Source: Catellatospora methionotrophica (lineage in GTDB: Bacteria > Actinomycetota > Actinomycetes > Mycobacteriales > Micromonosporaceae). Taken from it: a stretch of 64,000 nt of DNA. The stretch's first letter is position 1. Every line of letters begins with the position of its first letter. The translations under genes were made by a program, and so were the position numbers. The notes beneath the pieces were generated by a model. That model saw only the letters and a program-made list of their open reading frames with translations. It ran no database searches and was not told the origin of the DNA. Shown here one piece after another: positions 1 to 8,973 of the stretch. The stretch covers positions 992,001 through 1,056,000 of the forward strand of contig NZ_JAAOTJ010000001.1 in NCBI RefSeq assembly GCF_011297335.1, read 5' to 3'.

Positions 1-1110
1 GTACAGCGCCGCCCCGGCCGCCAACGTGATCGTGGGGGCGAAATGCGGGCCGGTCAGCGCGACCGCCACCGCGAGGATCACCAGGTGCAGGGGCAGGGTC
101 CACCGCCACCGGCGGGGTGGGCGACCGGTCACCTGAGGAGCACCGTGGTACATCTGCAGGATCGCGCACCCGGCCAGCGTCAGCAGCACGAGCACCCACC
201 CCGCGAAGCTCGGCCGAACGTAGAACGCGAAGTTGACCAGCACCAGCAGCGCGCAGTTGACGGTCGTCGCCAGGGTGAACAACCAGGCCAGCCGCGGCGA
301 GATCGTGGTCGACGGGAACGCGGAGGCGTCCGGGTCGGTCTGCCCGCCGGCAAGTTCCCGCCGCGTATCGATGATCGACCGTGCCGTGTGCGCCGCTCGC
401 CGAGCGGTCACGGCGATCTCGGCCAGCCGGGCCCGTGCCTGCTCGCCGTCCAGGCCGAGCCGGCTCAGCCGAACCACCGAGGACAGGTCGGCGCCCAGCG
501 TGACTCGCATCCGTTCGGCATTGTGGATGCGCTCCTCGGCCACCGCGAGGGCTGCGTAAGCGGCTCGTTCGGCTGTCAGGCGCCGGGTCACGTCGGTGAG
601 CAGCAGCACGCCTAACAGGTTCGCCCCGACGAGCACGTCGATGACCAGCCTGCCGACCAGGGCGAGCCCGTCCGCGCCCACCCGGCCGAACACCGCGCTC
701 AGGCCGACGTCGAGCGCGATCACCATGACGGCCGAGAGCCAGGAGATCCGGTGCGGCAGGGTGAACAGCACCGAGGCGACTACCGCTCCGGCGACCGGCC
801 CCCACACCTCACCGATCAGGAGGTACGGGCCGAACGCCAGCAGCGCCTGCCCGGCCAGTGCCCACAGGTTCGCCCGCGGCGACAGCCGCCGTGCGCCGAT
901 GACCAGCACCGTCGCCGCGAGACCGCCGACCGCTGCCACGGCGATGAGGCCTGACAGTGCGGTGAGCCCCGATGGCCCGTACTCGCCGGAGAAGACGAAT
1001 CCACTGCGAGCCACGAACCAGGCGGCAAGGGTGATGATCAATAGCGCCTGGGCCGTGGTGGCCCGTCGCCCCACTCCGCCTCCGTGACCTCGATAGAGTG
1101 CATATTGCAT
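1..1110 (-). CDS. Membrane sensor histidine kinase-like protein, N-terminal part (runs off left edge)
   Basis: The reading frame stays open from an ATG at 1110 to the left edge, giving 370 residues. Several hydrophobic membrane segments occupy about residues 15-175. A helical stretch at about 185-250 resembles the dimerisation region of NarL-type sensor kinases; it contains NAERMRVTLGADLSSVV. The usual LHD phosphoacceptor is replaced by LGAD, so this module probably cannot be phosphorylated. A second block of membrane segments follows from about residue 265 to the window edge, which suggests an internally duplicated sensor with a second, possibly active, kinase half outside the window. A dyad (TGCA-TAT-TGCA, 1099-1109) overlaps the start codon. 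The kinase-like assignment is by pattern only. Confidence 0.6.
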   Translation of the reverse strand, partial: MQYALYRGHGGGVGRRATTAQALLIITLAAWFVARSGFVFSGEYGPSGLTALSGLIAVAAVGGLAATVLVIGARRLSPRANLWALAGQALLAFGPYLLIGEVWGPVAGAVVASVLFTLPHRISWLSAVMVIALDVGLSAVFGRVGADGLALVGRLVIDVLVGANLLGVLLLTDVTRRLTAERAAYAALAVAEERIHNAERMRVTLGADLSSVVRLSRLGLDGEQARARLAEIAVTARRAAHTARSIIDTRRELAGGQTDPDASAFPSTTISPRLAWLFTLATTVNCALLVLVNFAFYVRPSFAGWVLVLLTLAGCAILQMYHGAPQVTGRPPRRWRWTLPLHLVILAVAVALTGPHFAPTITLAAGAALY

Positions 1111-1212
1111 ACGTCCGGCCCGCACCTGTCAACATGATGGGCGGCACTGTGCGCCAGGGGCCGGTGCGCTCGTGCACTGCCGCCGGCACCTGACACGGCG
1201 CAGGATCGGATC

Positions 1213-2352
1213 ATGACGAACAACGCGGAGATCCGGCCGTACCGGATCGACATTCCCGAGGCCGATCTCGCCGACCTGCGGGCCCGCCTGGACCGGACGA
1301 GGTGGACCGATCCCGCGCCCGGACCCGGCTACGGGGTGGGTCTGGACGAGGTGCGCCGGCTCGTGGACCATTGGCGCTCCGGCTTCGACTGGCGCGCCCA
1401 GGAGGCGCGGATCAACCAGTATCCCCAGTTCACCACCGCTATCAACGGGCAGAACATCCACTTCCTGCACGTACGCTCGGCTGAGCCGGCGGCGATGCCG
1501 CTGATCCTCACCCACGGCTGGCCTGGATCAGTCGTGGAGTTCCTGGACCTGATCGGCTCGCTCACCGATCCGATCGCGCACGGTGGCGACGCGGCGGATG
1601 CGTTCCACCTGGTGATCCCGTCCCTGCCGGGTTTCGGCTTCTCCGGCCCGGCCACCGACACCGGCTGGGGCACCGAACGCACGGCCGCGGCCTGGTCGGA
1701 GCTGATGTCGCGCCTGGGATACGAGCGCTACGGAGCGCACGGCAACGACGCCGGCTCGATGATCTCGCCGCGGCTGGCCGCCCATGCCGGTGAGCGGGTC
1801 GTCGGCGTACACGTCATGCAGGTGTTCTCCTTCCCCTCCGGGGACGCTGCCGAATTCGCCGACATGTCCGATCAAGACATGGACCAGATGCAGCAGCTGC
1901 AATGGTTCATGGCCGCGAAGTTCTCGTTCAATCAGCTCCACTCGCAGCAGCCGCAGACCCTCGCCCACGCGCTGGCCGACTCACCGGCCGGCCTGCTCGG
2001 CTGGAACCTGCAGCTGATGGACGACGAAGCGATGGGCGGCACGCGCCTGGACGACGACTTCGTGGTGACCAACGCCGCCATCTACTGGCTCACCAACACC
2101 GCCGGTTCGTCGATCCGCTTCTACCACGAGGACGCAGACGCCGACCACGCGCCCGCTGAGCCGAGCACGTACCCCTTGGGCGTGGCCGGTTTCAGAGGCG
2201 ACTTCACGGGCGTCCGGCGTTTCGCCGAGCGCGACCACAAGAACATCACACAGTGGCGCTTGTACGACGCTCCCGGCGGGCACTATGCCGCTCATCTGGA
2301 GCCGGAGCTGGTGGCCTCCGACATCCGGGAATTCTTCCGCGCCCTCCGCTGA
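1213..2352 (+). CDS. Epoxide hydrolase family protein (alpha/beta hydrolase)
   Basis: The 379-residue protein begins with the cap domain typical of microsomal-type epoxide hydrolases (residues 1-110, including an FDWRAQEARINQYPQF-like segment). An alpha/beta-hydrolase core follows, with the oxyanion-hole motif HGWPGS at about 101. The likely nucleophile is Asp179 in HGNDAGS, and a C-terminal GGHYAAHLEPEL segment at about 356 supplies the catalytic His. Length and motif order fit the family, which opens epoxides to diols in the cytoplasm. It is a single-gene unit, divergent from the membrane protein to its left. The physiological substrate cannot be read from the sequence. Confidence 0.9.
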   Translation: MTNNAEIRPYRIDIPEADLADLRARLDRTRWTDPAPGPGYGVGLDEVRRLVDHWRSGFDWRAQEARINQYPQFTTAINGQNIHFLHVRSAEPAAMPLILTHGWPGSVVEFLDLIGSLTDPIAHGGDAADAFHLVIPSLPGFGFSGPATDTGWGTERTAAAWSELMSRLGYERYGAHGNDAGSMISPRLAAHAGERVVGVHVMQVFSFPSGDAAEFADMSDQDMDQMQQLQWFMAAKFSFNQLHSQQPQTLAHALADSPAGLLGWNLQLMDDEAMGGTRLDDDFVVTNAAIYWLTNTAGSSIRFYHEDADADHAPAEPSTYPLGVAGFRGDFTGVRRFAERDHKNITQWRLYDAPGGHYAAHLEPELVASDIREFFRALR

Positions 2353-2523
2353 GCGTCGGATCCACTGGCAGCGGTGGCGGAGCCCGTGTGGTCCGCCTCC
2401 GCAGCACCGCCACACGGGAATGTACAAAAAACGGGTCAGGTGCACATTCGGTGGTGACGGTCGGTAGCGAACATCTATGTTGGATACTCGCTCGGGTGTG
2501 AAGATGATCAAGTTGTCAGGGCG

Positions 2524-2787
2524 GTGTTCGCCGGGTTGGCGCCGCTGGTCCTGGAAGAGGTCGTCGACATAGGCGCGTGGATCAGGATCCGGGCACTCAC
2601 GAGAGCCCATGCGTTGCCTTGCCCGGACTGCGGCGCAGCCAGTGGGCGTGTGCACGACTATCACGAGCGGACCGTGAACGACGTCTGCGTCGATGCGCGC
2701 CGGGTGACGATCGCGGCGACGGTGCGTCGGCTGGTCTGCCCGACGAACGGGTGTCGGCGAACGTTCCGTGAGAAGATCACCGCCTGA
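2524..2787 (+). pseudogene. ISL3-family transposase, N-terminal remnant
   Basis: Only about 87 residues remain. They match the N-terminal zinc-ribbon region of ISL3 transposases: VFAGLAPLVLEEVV, then CPDCG (Cys pair), RVHDYHERTV, and a second Cys pair in LVCPTNGCRRTFRE. The frame ends in TGA right after this region, so the helix-turn-helix and DDE catalytic domains are missing. Chosen start is GTG 2524. No complete terminal repeat was found. It is a dead remnant and one of several IS fragments in the window. Confidence 0.8.
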
Positions 2788-2803
2788 ACGTACGGTGCCC
2801 TGT

Positions 2804-2833
2804 GGGGCGGCACGCCGAAAGGCGCGCCGCCCC
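2804..2833. terminator. GC-rich hairpin
   Basis: Two 13-nt arms (2804-2816 and 2821-2833) pair with one mismatch around a GAAA tetraloop. The hairpin sits just after the truncated transposase and before the MauE-like remnant. No U-tract follows, as is usual for actinomycete terminators. Confidence 0.5.
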
Positions 2834-2841
2834 GCAAACGC

Positions 2842-3330
2842 GTGAAAACCGGCATGCCCTCAGCGATCGTAGGCCGTGGATGGCACGATGGCAGCCTGGT
2901 GCTCGACCGCGGCACGCCTGGCCCTGGCCGGGCGATGTCGGTGGCGGGCCTGGTCAAGGTCGGTGACTCGCAGGCGGCGGCGCGGGCGGTCAACGCCTAC
3001 GAGCTGATGCCGTGGGACGTGGCGCAGGTCGTCGGTGCGGTGACGCCGATGCTCGCGGTCGCCGTCGGGATCCGGCTGCTGGCCGGGTTGGCGAGACGGC
3101 TCGCCGCGGCCGTGACGCCGATCATGATTGTCGTGGTCGTCGCCGGGATCTCCTCGGCGTGGGCGCGGATCGTCCATCGACTGCGGCTGCTTCAGCAGCG
3201 GCGGTGCGCTGCCGATCGGGCAGAGTCCAGTGGACGTATTGCCTCTCACTCTTCTCGGGCACGCCGAAGCCGCCAGCCTGGACTCCAGGTGGACGGCTCC
3301 ACGTCCGGCGGGACCCGGGGTTCGTCGCGA
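2842..3330 (+). pseudogene. MauE/DoxX-like membrane protein, frameshifted
   Basis: The first part of the frame reads AGLVKVGDSQAAARAV, VNAYELMPWDVAQVVGAVTP, then hydrophobic stretches and GISSAWAR, the usual order in MauE-like membrane proteins of actinomycetes. The next expected motif, SIDCGCF plus a glycine-rich tail, is present but in the +1 frame (at about 3172-3200), so a 1-nt indel near 3165 breaks the gene. The C-terminal portion is degenerate in all frames. MauE-like proteins normally supply reducing equivalents to periplasmic thiol chemistry. No partner gene is visible here. It lies between an ISL3 remnant and the SARP gene. Confidence 0.6.
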
Positions 3331-3338
3331 CCGCCCGC

Positions 3339-6188
3339 TCAGCTACCGAGTATGTCCAGGGTCGGCAGCGCCGACGACGGGGCACGGCCGTCGGCGGCGA
3401 GGAGCAGTTCGACCTCTGCGGCGTCGGCCATGCCGAGCCGGCGATAGATCGCCAGGGCCTCCCGCAGTGCCTGCTCGCTGCGCGCGCCCTCGCCGAGGCT
3501 GCGGCATGCGACGCCGAGGTGGTGAAGGTCCAGCGCCTCCATCGAGTAGGCACGCAGCTCTCGGTGGATGACGAGCGCCTCGGTGAGCGACCGGGCGGCC
3601 TCGGCGTGGTCGCCGGCGGCCTGACATACCTGGCCGAGGTAGCTGAGCGCGGTCGCCTCGCCCCAGCGGTCCCCGATCTCGCGGCGGATCGCCAGTGCCG
3701 TGAGGAATAGCTTGCGGGCGGACTCCAGGTCACCGGCTTGCAGGTCCTCCTCGCCCAGGTTGCAGACGGTGATCGCTTCACCCCAGCGGTCGCCGACCTG
3801 GCGACGGATCGCCAGCGACGCCAGCAGGTAGCGCCGCGACTGTGCGATATCGCGCTGGTCGCCGCAGACCGCACCGAGCCCGTTGAGGGCCTGGGCCTCG
3901 CCGTGCCGGTCGCCGGTCTCCCGGCTGAGTTCCAGGGCCTGCTGGTGGCAGCGGGTCGCCTCGGCGAACCGCTGCCGTTCGCGATAGGCAGTGCCGAGGC
4001 TGCTCAGCATCGTGAACTCGGCCCGGCGGTCGCCACAGCCCCGAGCGCAGGCGAGCCCGATCGTGTGGGTGGCGATCCAGTCGTCCCAGTGCTTCTCCAG
4101 GTGGAACAGGCCCCAGAGCAGGTTGGCCAGACGCCATCCGATCTCGTACTCGCGGTGTTCCCAGCCGAGCCGGACCGCAGCGACGAGGTTGCCCCGCTCG
4201 ACCTCGAACCAGGCGAGCGCTTCGTCGTGGTCGACAAACGCCGGCACCTCACCCGCCGTCGCCTCCTCACCCCATCCGGGGGTACGCCGGCGATGCGGCG
4301 CCACCAGCGCGTCGGCTGCCGCAGCCGCGCGCAGGTCGTAGGTGAGCAGCCGGCGGACGGCGAGCCGGCGGTCGCCGGCGGTGTCATGCGCCTCGGCCTG
4401 TTCCATGGCGTAGGCGCTGAGCAGGTCATGGAAGGCGTATCGCCCGGTGGCGTGCTCGCTGACGAGGTGTGCTCGGGACAGGTCGGTGAGCAGTTGCCGG
4501 GCCTGCCCGGCCGGGATCCCGGCGAGGCTTGCCGCGGCGGGCACCGTGATGTCCGGGCCTCGATGGAGTCCGAGCAGGCGAAAGAGGGCAGCGGCCCGTG
4601 TCGGCAGCCGCTGGTAGGACCAGGAGAAGACGGAGCGGACCTGACTGAACTGGTCGCCGCCGTCGACCGCGTCGAGGCGCCGCTGGGCGTCGGCGAGTTC
4701 GGCTGAGAAGGTGGCGAGCGGGAAGGTGGGGTGTGCGGCTGCTCGGGCCGCGATGATCGCCAGGGCCAGTGGCAGCAGGGCGCAGCGGGTGACGAGTTCG
4801 CTCACCGGGCCTGGTTCGGCCGCGATCCTGGCCGGGCCGAGGTGTCCGGCGAGTAGACGGCTCGCTTCGTCGGTGCTGAGCAGGTCGAGCGTGATCGGGT
4901 GTGCGCCTTCGACCGCGACGAGGCCGGTGAGCTGGTTGCGGCTGGTGACGACGACGAGGCAGCCGCTGCTGCCGGGAAGCAGGGGTCGGACCTGGTCGAC
5001 GTGGCGGGCGTTGTCGAGCACGATCAGCATGCGGCGTTCGGCGACCAGGCTGCGGTAGAGGCTGGCCTGGGCGTCGAGACCGATCGGAATCTGGTCGGGC
5101 GGGATCGCGAAGGCGTCGAGGAAGCCGCGGATGGCCTCGGCCGTGGTGACCGGCTCGCGGGTCGGGTCGAACCCGCGCAGGTTGACGAACAGCTGGCCGT
5201 CGGGAAACCCGAGGGCTGCCCGGTGCGCCCACCGCACGGCCAGTGCGGTCTTGCCGATGCCGCCGGTGCCGTGGATCACCGCGATGACCACCGCGTCCTG
5301 GCCGGTGGCGTCGACGAGGCGGTCGAGCGTGGTGAGGGCGGCGTCGCGGCCGACGAAGTGCCGCACCGGGGCGGGCAGCTGCCGCAGGGCGGTCGGCCCG
5401 GCCGGCGCCGCCGCGACGACGGGGCTGGTCGGGGGCGGTGCGGTGGGCACGGTGTTGCGCAGGATGTTCGCGTGCAGGTCCTGCAGTTGCGGGCCGGGGT
5501 CTAGGCCCAGTTCGTCATGAAGGCGCCGTCGCAGCAGGTCGTAGGCGCGCAGGGCGTCGCTCTGCCGACCGGATCCGTGCAGGGCGCGCATCAGCAGGCC
5601 GACCATGATCTCCCGGAGGGGGTTCTCTGCGACGAGCTCGATCAGTTCCGAGACCACCTGATGGTGGCGGCCCTGGCGCAGTTCGAGGTCGAGGCAGTCC
5701 TCCACGATGGTGAGTCGCCGCTCGTTGAGGCGGGCGCTGCCGGCCTCGATGGCGCGGCCGGCGAGTCCGGCCAGCGCCGGGCCCTGCCACAGCGCCAGAG
5801 CGTCGCGGAGCTTCGCCGCCGCGTCGGCGATCCTGCCGACCGCCTGTTGTTGTTGGGCCTCGGCGACGCCCGCCTCGAAGACCTGCGCGTCGAGCTGTCC
5901 GGGATCGAGGTGGATGCGGTAGCCGGCCGGTTCCGCCGCGATGACGTGTTTCCAGTTGCCGGCGCCGGGCAGCCGTTGGCGCAGGGCGGAGATGCAGTTC
6001 TGCAGTTGCCGGGGTGCGGTGGCGGGCGGGGCGGTGTCCCAGACCGCGTCGATGAGGTAGTCGCGGCCCACGAGCTGGTTGGGTGCCAGCAGCAGTACGG
6101 CCAGGATCCGGCTCTGTCGTCGGTCGAGTGTGCACGGCTGCCCGTCCTGGCCCAGGACACGCAGTGCGCCAAGAATCCGGTATCTCAC
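3339..6188 (-). CDS. AfsR/SARP-type regulator with NB-ARC and TPR domains
   Basis: The 949-residue protein has an N-terminal winged-helix DNA-binding domain (about 1-95), a bacterial transcriptional activation domain (about 100-245, ending LGLDPGPQLQDLHANILR), and an NB-ARC/STAND ATPase core with Walker A GTGGIGKTALAV at about 307 and a Walker B-like MLIVLDN at about 395. At least four TPR-like repeats of about 40 residues form the C-terminus (NLG/YLG and ALAIRR patterns). GTG 6188 was chosen because a GGAGG Shine-Dalgarno lies 4-5 nt upstream; an ATG at 6233 would add 15 non-conserved residues. Proteins of this architecture activate secondary-metabolite genes. It is divergent from the FAAL operon, its most obvious target (inference). 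Confidence 0.93.
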   Translation of the reverse strand: MRYRILGALRVLGQDGQPCTLDRRQSRILAVLLLAPNQLVGRDYLIDAVWDTAPPATAPRQLQNCISALRQRLPGAGNWKHVIAAEPAGYRIHLDPGQLDAQVFEAGVAEAQQQQAVGRIADAAAKLRDALALWQGPALAGLAGRAIEAGSARLNERRLTIVEDCLDLELRQGRHHQVVSELIELVAENPLREIMVGLLMRALHGSGRQSDALRAYDLLRRRLHDELGLDPGPQLQDLHANILRNTVPTAPPPTSPVVAAAPAGPTALRQLPAPVRHFVGRDAALTTLDRLVDATGQDAVVIAVIHGTGGIGKTALAVRWAHRAALGFPDGQLFVNLRGFDPTREPVTTAEAIRGFLDAFAIPPDQIPIGLDAQASLYRSLVAERRMLIVLDNARHVDQVRPLLPGSSGCLVVVTSRNQLTGLVAVEGAHPITLDLLSTDEASRLLAGHLGPARIAAEPGPVSELVTRCALLPLALAIIAARAAAHPTFPLATFSAELADAQRRLDAVDGGDQFSQVRSVFSWSYQRLPTRAAALFRLLGLHRGPDITVPAAASLAGIPAGQARQLLTDLSRAHLVSEHATGRYAFHDLLSAYAMEQAEAHDTAGDRRLAVRRLLTYDLRAAAAADALVAPHRRRTPGWGEEATAGEVPAFVDHDEALAWFEVERGNLVAAVRLGWEHREYEIGWRLANLLWGLFHLEKHWDDWIATHTIGLACARGCGDRRAEFTMLSSLGTAYRERQRFAEATRCHQQALELSRETGDRHGEAQALNGLGAVCGDQRDIAQSRRYLLASLAIRRQVGDRWGEAITVCNLGEEDLQAGDLESARKLFLTALAIRREIGDRWGEATALSYLGQVCQAAGDHAEAARSLTEALVIHRELRAYSMEALDLHHLGVACRSLGEGARSEQALREALAIYRRLGMADAAEVELLLAADGRAPSSALPTLDILGS

Positions 6189-6323
6189 TGGTCCTCCACG
6201 GTGGTGCGCCGAGCGCTTCCGCAGGACATTCATGATAATGGATTCATTGAACTAGGTGTAGCCGCTGGTGCGGGTGAATTGCCAGTGAAGAAAACCGTGC
6301 GGTTTCGATGAAACGCCCCGGCC
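6189..6323. promoter_or_regulatory. Divergent promoter region with ATTCAT repeats
   Basis: This 135-bp gap between the SARP gene and the FAAL gene holds the most A/T-rich stretch nearby (6226-6255). Two near-identical heptamers, ATTCATG (6228-6234) and ATTCATT (6242-6248), lie in direct orientation 14 bp apart. SARPs bind short direct repeats, so this is a candidate operator for the neighbouring regulator. No clear -35/-10 pair can be called with confidence. Confidence 0.4.
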
Positions 6324-7997
6324 ATGCTGCCTGCCATGAAGACGGTGATGGACGCGATCGCCACGGCGGCCGGCCGTGGCGGCACCGTGACGGTGGCGGG
6401 GATCGGATCCCGGCCCGACACCAGCCTGCCCTGGGCGCGGCTGCACGACCGGGCCCACCGGCTCGCCACCACGCTGGCCGCCCACCACATCGGTCCCGGC
6501 AGCCGGGTAGGCCTGCTCGGCGACACGAGCATCGGCCTGATCACGGCGATGCAGGCGATCTGGCTGCGCGGGGCCGCCTTCACCGTGCTGCCGGTCCCCG
6601 GCCTTACCGGACGCCGCACGCACCTGGCTCACCTGCGCGCCGTCACCGCGGACGCAGCCTTCGACCTGGTCATCGTGGACGACGACCTGACCTGGCTCGC
6701 CGACGAACTGCGGCCCGCCGTGGCGGTGCGGTCCCTGCAGACGCTGACCGCGACGCCCGCCCTGCCCGGCGAGGTCGTCCACCCCGGGCCGAACGCGCTG
6801 GCGGTGCTGCAGTACACGTCGGGTTCGACGAGCACTCCGCGCGGGGTGCCGGTGACGCATGGGAACCTCGCCGCCAACCTCGACGCGATCGAGGCGGCGC
6901 TGGGCCGCGATTCTCTCGACCCCGCGACCGCTTGCTGGCTGAGCTGGCTGCCGCTCTACCACGACATGGGCCTGATCGGCTTCCTGGCGCTGCCGATGTC
7001 GCGCGGCTGCCCGCTGGTGCTGCAGTCCCCCATCACCTTCGCCATGCGGCCGGCGAGCTGGTTGGAACGGCTCTCCCGGCACCGCGCCACGAGCACCGGG
7101 GCACCCAACTTCGCGTTCGGGCTGATGGCGCAGCTGCTGGAAGGCGAAACCGGCACCGACCTGAGCTCGGTGCGCCTCCTCTTCTCCGGCGGGGAGCCCA
7201 TCGACGCGCCCACGATGTCCCGCTTCGCCGACGCCGCGGCGCGGCACGGGCTGGATCCCGGTGCCGTCGTCGGCGCCTACGGGCTCGCCGAATCGACTCT
7301 GGCGGTGACCTTCGCCCAGATCGGCAGGGGCGTCACCGTGGACGAGGTCGACCGGGAGACGCTGGAACGCGACGGCGTGGCGCTGCCCGCCTGCACCGGT
7401 CGGGCGACCCGGAGGCTGGTCCGGCTCGGCAATGCCGTGCCGGGAACCTCGCTGCGGATCGTCGACCCGGGAACCGGGCAGTCGGTTCCCGCACGCACCG
7501 TCGGCGAGGTCGAGGTGAGCGGACGATCAGTCGTCAGCGGCTACTGGGGCGAGCCGAGAAGGACCGGCGGCTGGCTGCGCACCGGCGATCTCGGTTACTT
7601 CGCCGACGGCGAGCTGGTCATCTGCGGCCGGGTCAAGGACGTGCTCTTCGCAGCCGGGCGCAACGTCTACCCGCAAGACGTCGAGGCGGTGGCGACCGGG
7701 GTGCCCGGCGTACGCCCCGGCGGTGCGGCGGCCTTCGCCATCCCCGCCGACCGAGGTGACCGGCTCGTCGTCGCGGTCGAGTCGCGGAACACCGACATCG
7801 AGTCACTACGCCGCGCGGTCACGGTCGCCGTCGCGGGCGAGACCGGCCTCGCCCCCGCCGAGGTGGTGATGGTCCGCCCCGGCCGTCTGCCCAAGACATC
7901 CTCCGGCAAACTGCGCCGCTCGGAGACCCGGCGCCGCTATCTCGCCGGCGAACTCACCGACGGCACCTCACCCTCACCAGATCGGAGCCTCCGATGA
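6324..7997 (+). CDS. Fatty acyl-AMP ligase (FAAL-like acyl-activating enzyme)
   Basis: The 557-residue ANL-superfamily enzyme has the ATP-binding loop YTSGSTSTPRGV (about 163), the WLPLYHDMGLIGFLALP and GAPNFAFGLM segments typical of FAALs, the acid motif YGLAEST, the adenylate-contacting TGDLGYF, and a C-terminal PKTSSGKLRR carrying the catalytic lysine. FAALs activate a fatty acid as acyl-AMP and load it onto an acyl carrier protein. The stop codon overlaps the next gene's start by 4 nt (ATGA), and that gene encodes an ACP domain, which strongly suggests a loading partner. ATG 6324 is used; ATG 6336 (MKTVMDAI) is equally possible because neither has a strong ribosome site. Confidence 0.9.
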   Translation: MLPAMKTVMDAIATAAGRGGTVTVAGIGSRPDTSLPWARLHDRAHRLATTLAAHHIGPGSRVGLLGDTSIGLITAMQAIWLRGAAFTVLPVPGLTGRRTHLAHLRAVTADAAFDLVIVDDDLTWLADELRPAVAVRSLQTLTATPALPGEVVHPGPNALAVLQYTSGSTSTPRGVPVTHGNLAANLDAIEAALGRDSLDPATACWLSWLPLYHDMGLIGFLALPMSRGCPLVLQSPITFAMRPASWLERLSRHRATSTGAPNFAFGLMAQLLEGETGTDLSSVRLLFSGGEPIDAPTMSRFADAAARHGLDPGAVVGAYGLAESTLAVTFAQIGRGVTVDEVDRETLERDGVALPACTGRATRRLVRLGNAVPGTSLRIVDPGTGQSVPARTVGEVEVSGRSVVSGYWGEPRRTGGWLRTGDLGYFADGELVICGRVKDVLFAAGRNVYPQDVEAVATGVPGVRPGGAAAFAIPADRGDRLVVAVESRNTDIESLRRAVTVAVAGETGLAPAEVVMVRPGRLPKTSSGKLRRSETRRRYLAGELTDGTSPSPDRSLR

Positions 7998-8842
7998 CGA
8001 CGGACATCGCGGCCGCCCCGCCGCGCGAGCGAGCCCGCGCCGACCTCGCGGCCCTGCTCGACGTGGACCTCACCGCCGTGCCGGACCGCGCGTCACTGCG
8101 CGACGGCCTGGCCCTGGACAGCCTGACGATGATGCGCGTGCTCACCTGGCTGGAGACGCGCGGCGTGCCGGTCATCGCCGAGGAACTGCTCCCCGCGACC
8201 GTGGGCGACCTGCTGTCGCGGCTGGACAGCCGCGGCGAGGGGCCGCGGCTGCGGATCGGCGGGCTGCCCGGGATACCCGAGCACCTGCGGGCGGCACCAC
8301 CTCACGACCCGCTCGTGCCGGTGCTGGAGACCCGGGCGCTGCGGCTGACCCCGATCGTCGGCGAAGACCTGGGATTCCTCTACGCCCTCGCCGTCGAACC
8401 GGAGACCGGTTTCCGCTGGCGCTACCGGGGATCGATCCCGCAGTTGGAGCGGTTCCGGGCGGAGCTGTGGAACCAGGTGCTCCTGCAGTACGTGGTGCGC
8501 CGGGTCGCCGACGACACACCGGTCGGGCACGTGGTGGCCTACGGCGACGAGCTGAGCCTGCGGCATACCTACATCGGGGCGGTGTTCCACCCGAGCAGCG
8601 CGGGCACCGGACTGCCGGCCCAGGCCGTCTCGCTGTTCGTCCGGCATCTCTTCCACACGTTCCCCCTGCACAAGATCTACATGGAGGTGCCGGGGATGAA
8701 CTGGCCGCAGGTGCAGAGCGGCCAGGGCAGCCTCTTTCAGGTCGAGGGGGTCCTTCGCGATCACGACTACTACGCCGGGCGCCTCTGGGACAAGTACATC
8801 TGCGCGATCTACCCCGCCGGTCGCGAGCCCGCGGCTTCCTGA
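7994..8842 (+). CDS. Acyl carrier protein-GNAT acyltransferase fusion
   Basis: This 282-residue protein has two parts. Residues 10-80 look like an acyl carrier domain, with the phosphopantetheine attachment serine in the LALDSLTMMRVL motif (Ser43). From about residue 110 the sequence looks like a GNAT-fold acyltransferase (TRALRLTPI, then VGHVVAYGDE, IGAVFHPSSAGTG, HKIYMEV), although the usual GxGxG/A acyl-CoA loop is weak. It is translationally coupled to the FAAL gene. The simplest reading is that the FAAL loads a fatty acid onto the ACP and the fused GNAT domain transfers it to an amine. The acceptor is unknown. The fusion of an ACP to a GNAT domain is unusual. Confidence 0.75.
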   Translation: MTTDIAAAPPRERARADLAALLDVDLTAVPDRASLRDGLALDSLTMMRVLTWLETRGVPVIAEELLPATVGDLLSRLDSRGEGPRLRIGGLPGIPEHLRAAPPHDPLVPVLETRALRLTPIVGEDLGFLYALAVEPETGFRWRYRGSIPQLERFRAELWNQVLLQYVVRRVADDTPVGHVVAYGDELSLRHTYIGAVFHPSSAGTGLPAQAVSLFVRHLFHTFPLHKIYMEVPGMNWPQVQSGQGSLFQVEGVLRDHDYYAGRLWDKYICAIYPAGREPAAS

Positions 8843-8973
8843 CCTCCGGCCGCCGTTGGCGCGGCGACCGGAGTCGGCCCCGCTAGGTGCAGCGGCCAAC
8901 CGCGACCCACCGGGCAGGGCCCTCCCCCATCCACAAGCGTCGCTTCATCGGAGCGGCGCAGGAAGGAGATTCG

